The notes under the pieces are model-generated. The model was not told where the DNA came from and ran no database searches. It saw nothing but the letters and a program-made list of their open reading frames with translations. From CAIUKV01 sp041659105 (lineage in GTDB: Bacteria > Actinomycetota > Acidimicrobiia > IMCC26256 > PALSA-555): DNA of 8,324 nucleotides. Positions 5,968-8,324 of the stretch are shown in pieces. Position numbers and translations under genes: made by a program. How positions within the stretch are numbered: the stretch's first letter is position 1; every line of letters starts with the position of its first letter. The stretch is taken from the NCBI GenBank assembly GCA_041659105.1, contig JBAZYX010000136.1, forward strand, positions 1-8,324, in the 5' to 3' direction.

Positions 5968-7065
5968 TCAGGCCGTCGGGACCGGAGTCCACGCGCCGTG
6001 GGCGGCGGACGACGCGTGGATCGCGTCCATGACCGCCTGGCACGCGACGCCGTCGGCGAAGGTCGCCGCGGCGGGGTCGACGGGCACCGCGCGCCCGAGG
6101 ACGCGGTCGCGCAGGACCGCGTAGAGGCGCGTGTACGGCACGAGGTCGATCCCCATCGAGTGCCATCCGTCGTATGCGGTGTGGATGAGCGCGGTCGGAG
6201 GCGGGTCGGGCGCGCCGACCGGCAGGTCGGTCGGCTCCGGGAGCGCGTGCGGGCCGGCGCCGGTGTCGGTCCAGACCTCCTCGCCCTGCAACCACGCCGC
6301 GCCCTGGGTGCCGAGCACCTTCATCGTGGCGAGGAACTGGCCCCGGGCCGCGCACGAGCTGTGCATCAGCACGGTGGCACCGTTCGCGAGCCGCAGGTGC
6401 GCGGAGTACGTGTCGTCGGCCGTCATCGCCGGCCGGTCGGCCAGGCGCTGCAGCGACGCGCTCACGCCCGCGATCTCGCCCATCGTGGTGCGCACCTGGT
6501 CGATCACGTGGGACCCGTACGCGCCGAGCCAGCCGCCGCCCTCGGACTCGAGCAGCCACCACCCGGGGAGCTCGGCGGCCGGGTCGGCCATGGACGGCAG
6601 CTCGAGCTCGAACAGCCCGAACCGGGGCTCACCGATCGCGCCGGAGCGCACGGTGCGCGCGAGCTGCGCCTGCCCGGTGCCGAAGCGGAACTCGGTGCCC
6701 AGGAGGTGGATCACGCCGGCGCGCGTCGCGGCGTCGCGCATCGCCACCGCTTCACCCACGTCGCGCGCGAACGGCTTCTCGCACACCACGTGCTTCCCGG
6801 CGTCGATCGCGGCGAGGGCGATCGGCAGGTGCGTGTGCGGCGGTGTCGCCACCGCGACCGCGTCCACTCCCGGCAGGGCGAGCGCGTCCGCGAGCGACGT
6901 GGTGGCGTGCGGCACACCGAACATCGCCGCGCGGGCCGCGGCCTTCTCCGCGTCGCGGCCGACGAGCGCGACGACGTCGATGCCGGCCGCGCGCGCCGCC
7001 CGGAGATGGGTCAGGACCCCGAATCCGGTCCCGACGACCACGAGCCCGACGCGTTCCTGGTCCAC
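5968..7065 (-). CDS. Gfo/Idh/MocA family NAD(P)-dependent oxidoreductase
   Basis: This 365-residue, full-length member of the family usually reduces or oxidises sugars, cyclitols or similar polyols with a nicotinamide cofactor in the cytoplasm. Residues 5-30 form the Rossmann fold start (VGLVVVGTGFG, glycines 12, 14 and 16). AVATPPHTHLPIALAAIDAGKHVVCEKP (71-98) holds the family EKP motif (Glu96, Lys97, Pro98), where Lys97 is the usual catalytic lysine. The C-terminal alpha/beta domain includes GGGWLGAYGSHVID (176-189), with His186 and Asp189 in the usual active-site HxxD positions. The Asp commonly found six residues after the first Gly of GGGxLxD is Ala182 here. The start is GTG 7065, supported by an AGGAGG (7079-7074) 8 bases upstream, inside the last codons of the sulfotransferase gene. 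Only 3 bases separate the two genes, so they form an operon and are probably translationally linked. The substrate is unknown. Confidence 0.9.
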   Translation of the reverse strand: MDQERVGLVVVGTGFGVLTHLRAARAAGIDVVALVGRDAEKAAARAAMFGVPHATTSLADALALPGVDAVAVATPPHTHLPIALAAIDAGKHVVCEKPFARDVGEAVAMRDAATRAGVIHLLGTEFRFGTGQAQLARTVRSGAIGEPRFGLFELELPSMADPAAELPGWWLLESEGGGWLGAYGSHVIDQVRTTMGEIAGVSASLQRLADRPAMTADDTYSAHLRLANGATVLMHSSCAARGQFLATMKVLGTQGAAWLQGEEVWTDTGAGPHALPEPTDLPVGAPDPPPTALIHTAYDGWHSMGIDLVPYTRLYAVLRDRVLGRAVPVDPAAATFADGVACQAVMDAIHASSAAHGAWTPVPTA

Positions 7066-7068
7066 GGG

Positions 7069-8292
7069 TCAGGCCTCCTCGGGGACGGAGAACGTCTCCA
7101 GGTACGGACCGAGCCCGGCGCGGATCTCCGCGGCGTCCAGCCCGTAGTCGGCGAGCGAGTACCGGTGCGTGCCGGCGTGGCCCTGGGGCCGCGCGGCGAG
7201 GTACTCCCGGATGCGGTCGGGCATGTCGGGCGCCATCGTGAGCCCGAGCCCGTCGTACGCGCGGCCGATGGCCTCGACCGGATCGTGCAGCAGGTCGAGG
7301 TACTGGAGCTCGGCCACCTGGCCCGCCGGCAACGCGGCGTCGGGCGCGGCGATGCCGTTGAGCATCAGGGACAGGCCGAAGACCGACGTGGCGGCGATCT
7401 CGAGCGGGTCGACCTCGTCGGATCGGATCCACCGTCCGTTCACGAGCGTGCTCACCGACGACGGCATGGTCTTCACCGGATCGCGGTGGGTCCGGAGGAT
7501 CCGGGCGTCGGGATATGTCGCGAACAGGGCGGGGAGCCGGCCGAGGTGCATCGGCGACTTGAAGACCCACGCCTGGGGGCGACCGCCCTGGAGCACCTGC
7601 ACGAACCGGCGGTGGAACGCGTAGACGGGGGCGGGGTCGCTCATCGCCCGATAGGCGATGAAGCTCATGACGTTCGCGTTGGTGGACCAGAAGCCGTGGT
7701 CGAACTCGGGGGCCACCAGCCAGAGGCACTCCTCGGGGAGCGTCGCCTCGAGGGAGTGCACTGCCGCGAACCCGGGGTGCACGTCGGCCCAGAGGTCGAA
7801 CTCGCTCTCGGCCCACGCGATCCGCGTCTCGTCGGCGATGCCGGGAGGGACGACCGGGAACGCCATCTCGTAGGCCCGCGGCGCCCGCAACGCCGGATCG
7901 AGCGCGAGGAGCTCCTGGAGGATGCTGGTGCCCGAGCGTGCCGGACCGGTGATGAAGAGCGGCGCGGGGACGGGAGCCCGGGCCAGGCTCGGATCGCGGC
8001 GATGCGCGTCGACGACGAGCAGCCGCGTGCACAGATGGCGCAGCGCGTCGTGGCGGCACATCAACCGGCCGACGACGTGCAGGCGGGCCTCGGTGTCGAG
8101 CGCCACCACGAGGCGCCGGAACGGCTCCTCCCAGGTGGGCTCGCCGAGGTCGTCGAGCCCGGTCGCGGCGATCGCCGCGGCGATGATCTCGTCGGCATCG
8201 AGCGCGACCAACGCGCCGGCGCCGCCGACGCCCGGACCCATCGCATTGACGCGGCGCACCCAGTCGGGTCGCGGAAACGACACCTCAGCCAT
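7069..8292 (-). CDS. PAPS-dependent sulfotransferase family protein (Sulfotransfer_3-like)
   Basis: This 407-residue enzyme is predicted to transfer a sulfuryl group from PAPS to a hydroxyl of an acceptor. The 5'-phosphosulfate loop is FITGPARSGTS (113-123), with the P-loop-like GPARSGTS followed by a helix (ILQELLAL). The 3'-phosphate-binding motif is RTHRDPVKTMPSS (267-279), with Arg270 and Ser278 as likely ligands. HAGTHRYSLADYGLDAAEI (372-390) matches the C-terminal HxYSLxxFGL pattern seen in actinobacterial members. An N-terminal helical part of about 110 residues precedes the core, normal for this group. There is no signal peptide. Relatives in mycobacteria and other actinobacteria are numerous and are linked to lipid or steroid sulfation; the acceptor here cannot be read. 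It is the first gene of a two-gene operon with the Gfo/Idh/MocA oxidoreductase. ATG 8292 has no good ribosome binding site, but a TACGTT sits just upstream, compatible with a leaderless message. Confidence 0.9.
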   Translation of the reverse strand: MAEVSFPRPDWVRRVNAMGPGVGGAGALVALDADEIIAAAIAATGLDDLGEPTWEEPFRRLVVALDTEARLHVVGRLMCRHDALRHLCTRLLVVDAHRRDPSLARAPVPAPLFITGPARSGTSILQELLALDPALRAPRAYEMAFPVVPPGIADETRIAWAESEFDLWADVHPGFAAVHSLEATLPEECLWLVAPEFDHGFWSTNANVMSFIAYRAMSDPAPVYAFHRRFVQVLQGGRPQAWVFKSPMHLGRLPALFATYPDARILRTHRDPVKTMPSSVSTLVNGRWIRSDEVDPLEIAATSVFGLSLMLNGIAAPDAALPAGQVAELQYLDLLHDPVEAIGRAYDGLGLTMAPDMPDRIREYLAARPQGHAGTHRYSLADYGLDAAEIRAGLGPYLETFSVPEEA

Positions 8293-8300
8293 GCGGCGGG

Positions 8301-8306
8301 AACGTA
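8301..8306 (-). promoter_or_regulatory. Candidate -10 box for the sulfotransferase operon (possibly leaderless)
   Basis: On the minus strand this reads TACGTT (TAnnnT) and ends 8 bases before ATG 8292, so transcription would begin at or next to the start codon. Leaderless mRNAs are common in actinobacteria, and no ribosome binding site is visible. The -35 region would fall at or beyond the right edge of the window. Confidence 0.3.
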
Positions 8307-8324
8307 GCCGCGGGTCGGCGGGGC

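Noticed and set aside
5998..8307. 769-codon plus-strand open frame opposite the oxidoreductase and sulfotransferase genes
   Set aside because: The translation is a low-complexity Arg/Gly/Val/His-rich string with no domain. The minus strand carries two complete families with catalytic motifs. Long antisense frames are expected at this GC content.
1..8324. CRISPR arrays, tRNA or rRNA genes, insertion sequences, integrases, toxin-antitoxin or defence genes
   Set aside because: I looked on both strands and saw no regularly spaced direct repeats, no tRNA-like cloverleaf or rRNA stretch, and no transposase, nuclease or toxin motifs.

Overview
This very GC-rich window has dense, tightly packed genes and long spurious open frames on both strands. 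Protein content and style (a lipoprotein-type serine hydrolase, a coiled-coil NlpC/P60 hydrolase, an actinobacterial Sulfotransfer_3-type sulfotransferase, DUF1214, SRPBCC, a flavin monooxygenase) point to a high-GC actinobacterium, plausibly of the class Acidimicrobiia. That placement rests on my recognition of the families, not on any marker gene. No rRNA, tRNA, CRISPR array, transposase, integrase or phage gene was seen.

Layout. (1) 1-816, minus strand: a secreted lipoprotein serine hydrolase of the beta-lactamase/penicillin-binding class, cut by the left edge so that its C-terminus is missing. (2) 872-1366, plus: an SRPBCC (START-like) gene whose middle appears to be deleted; its reading frame runs on over the start of the next gene. 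(3) 1245-2291, plus: a secreted NlpC/P60 cell-wall endopeptidase with a coiled-coil region. Its stop overlaps by one base the start of (4) 2291-2719, plus: an unrecognised 142-residue helical protein. (5) 2756-4630, minus: a long-form (HAPMO-like) Baeyer-Villiger flavin monooxygenase, converging on gene 4. (6) 4744-5880, plus: a DUF1214 protein, divergent from the monooxygenase across a 113-base spacer. (7) 5968-7065 and (8) 7069-8292, minus: a Gfo/Idh/MocA-type oxidoreductase and, upstream of it in the same operon, a PAPS-dependent sulfotransferase. A 47-base inverted repeat separates the converging genes 6 and 7.

How the parts may work together. Genes 1 and 3 act outside the membrane on the cell wall or on extracellular substrates. 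Genes 5 to 8 look like accessory oxidative and sulfo-conjugation metabolism of hydrophobic small molecules (ketones, steroids or lipids), but the substrates cannot be read from the sequence. The sulfotransferase and oxidoreductase are very likely cotranscribed (3-base gap, with the downstream ribosome binding site inside the end of the upstream gene). I see no clear new defence or mobile system. The points most worth a second look are the internally deleted SRPBCC gene, the inverted repeat whose T and A tracts lie the wrong way round for an ordinary terminator, the coupled NlpC/unknown-protein pair, and the unusual residue in the Gfo/Idh/MocA active-site motif.
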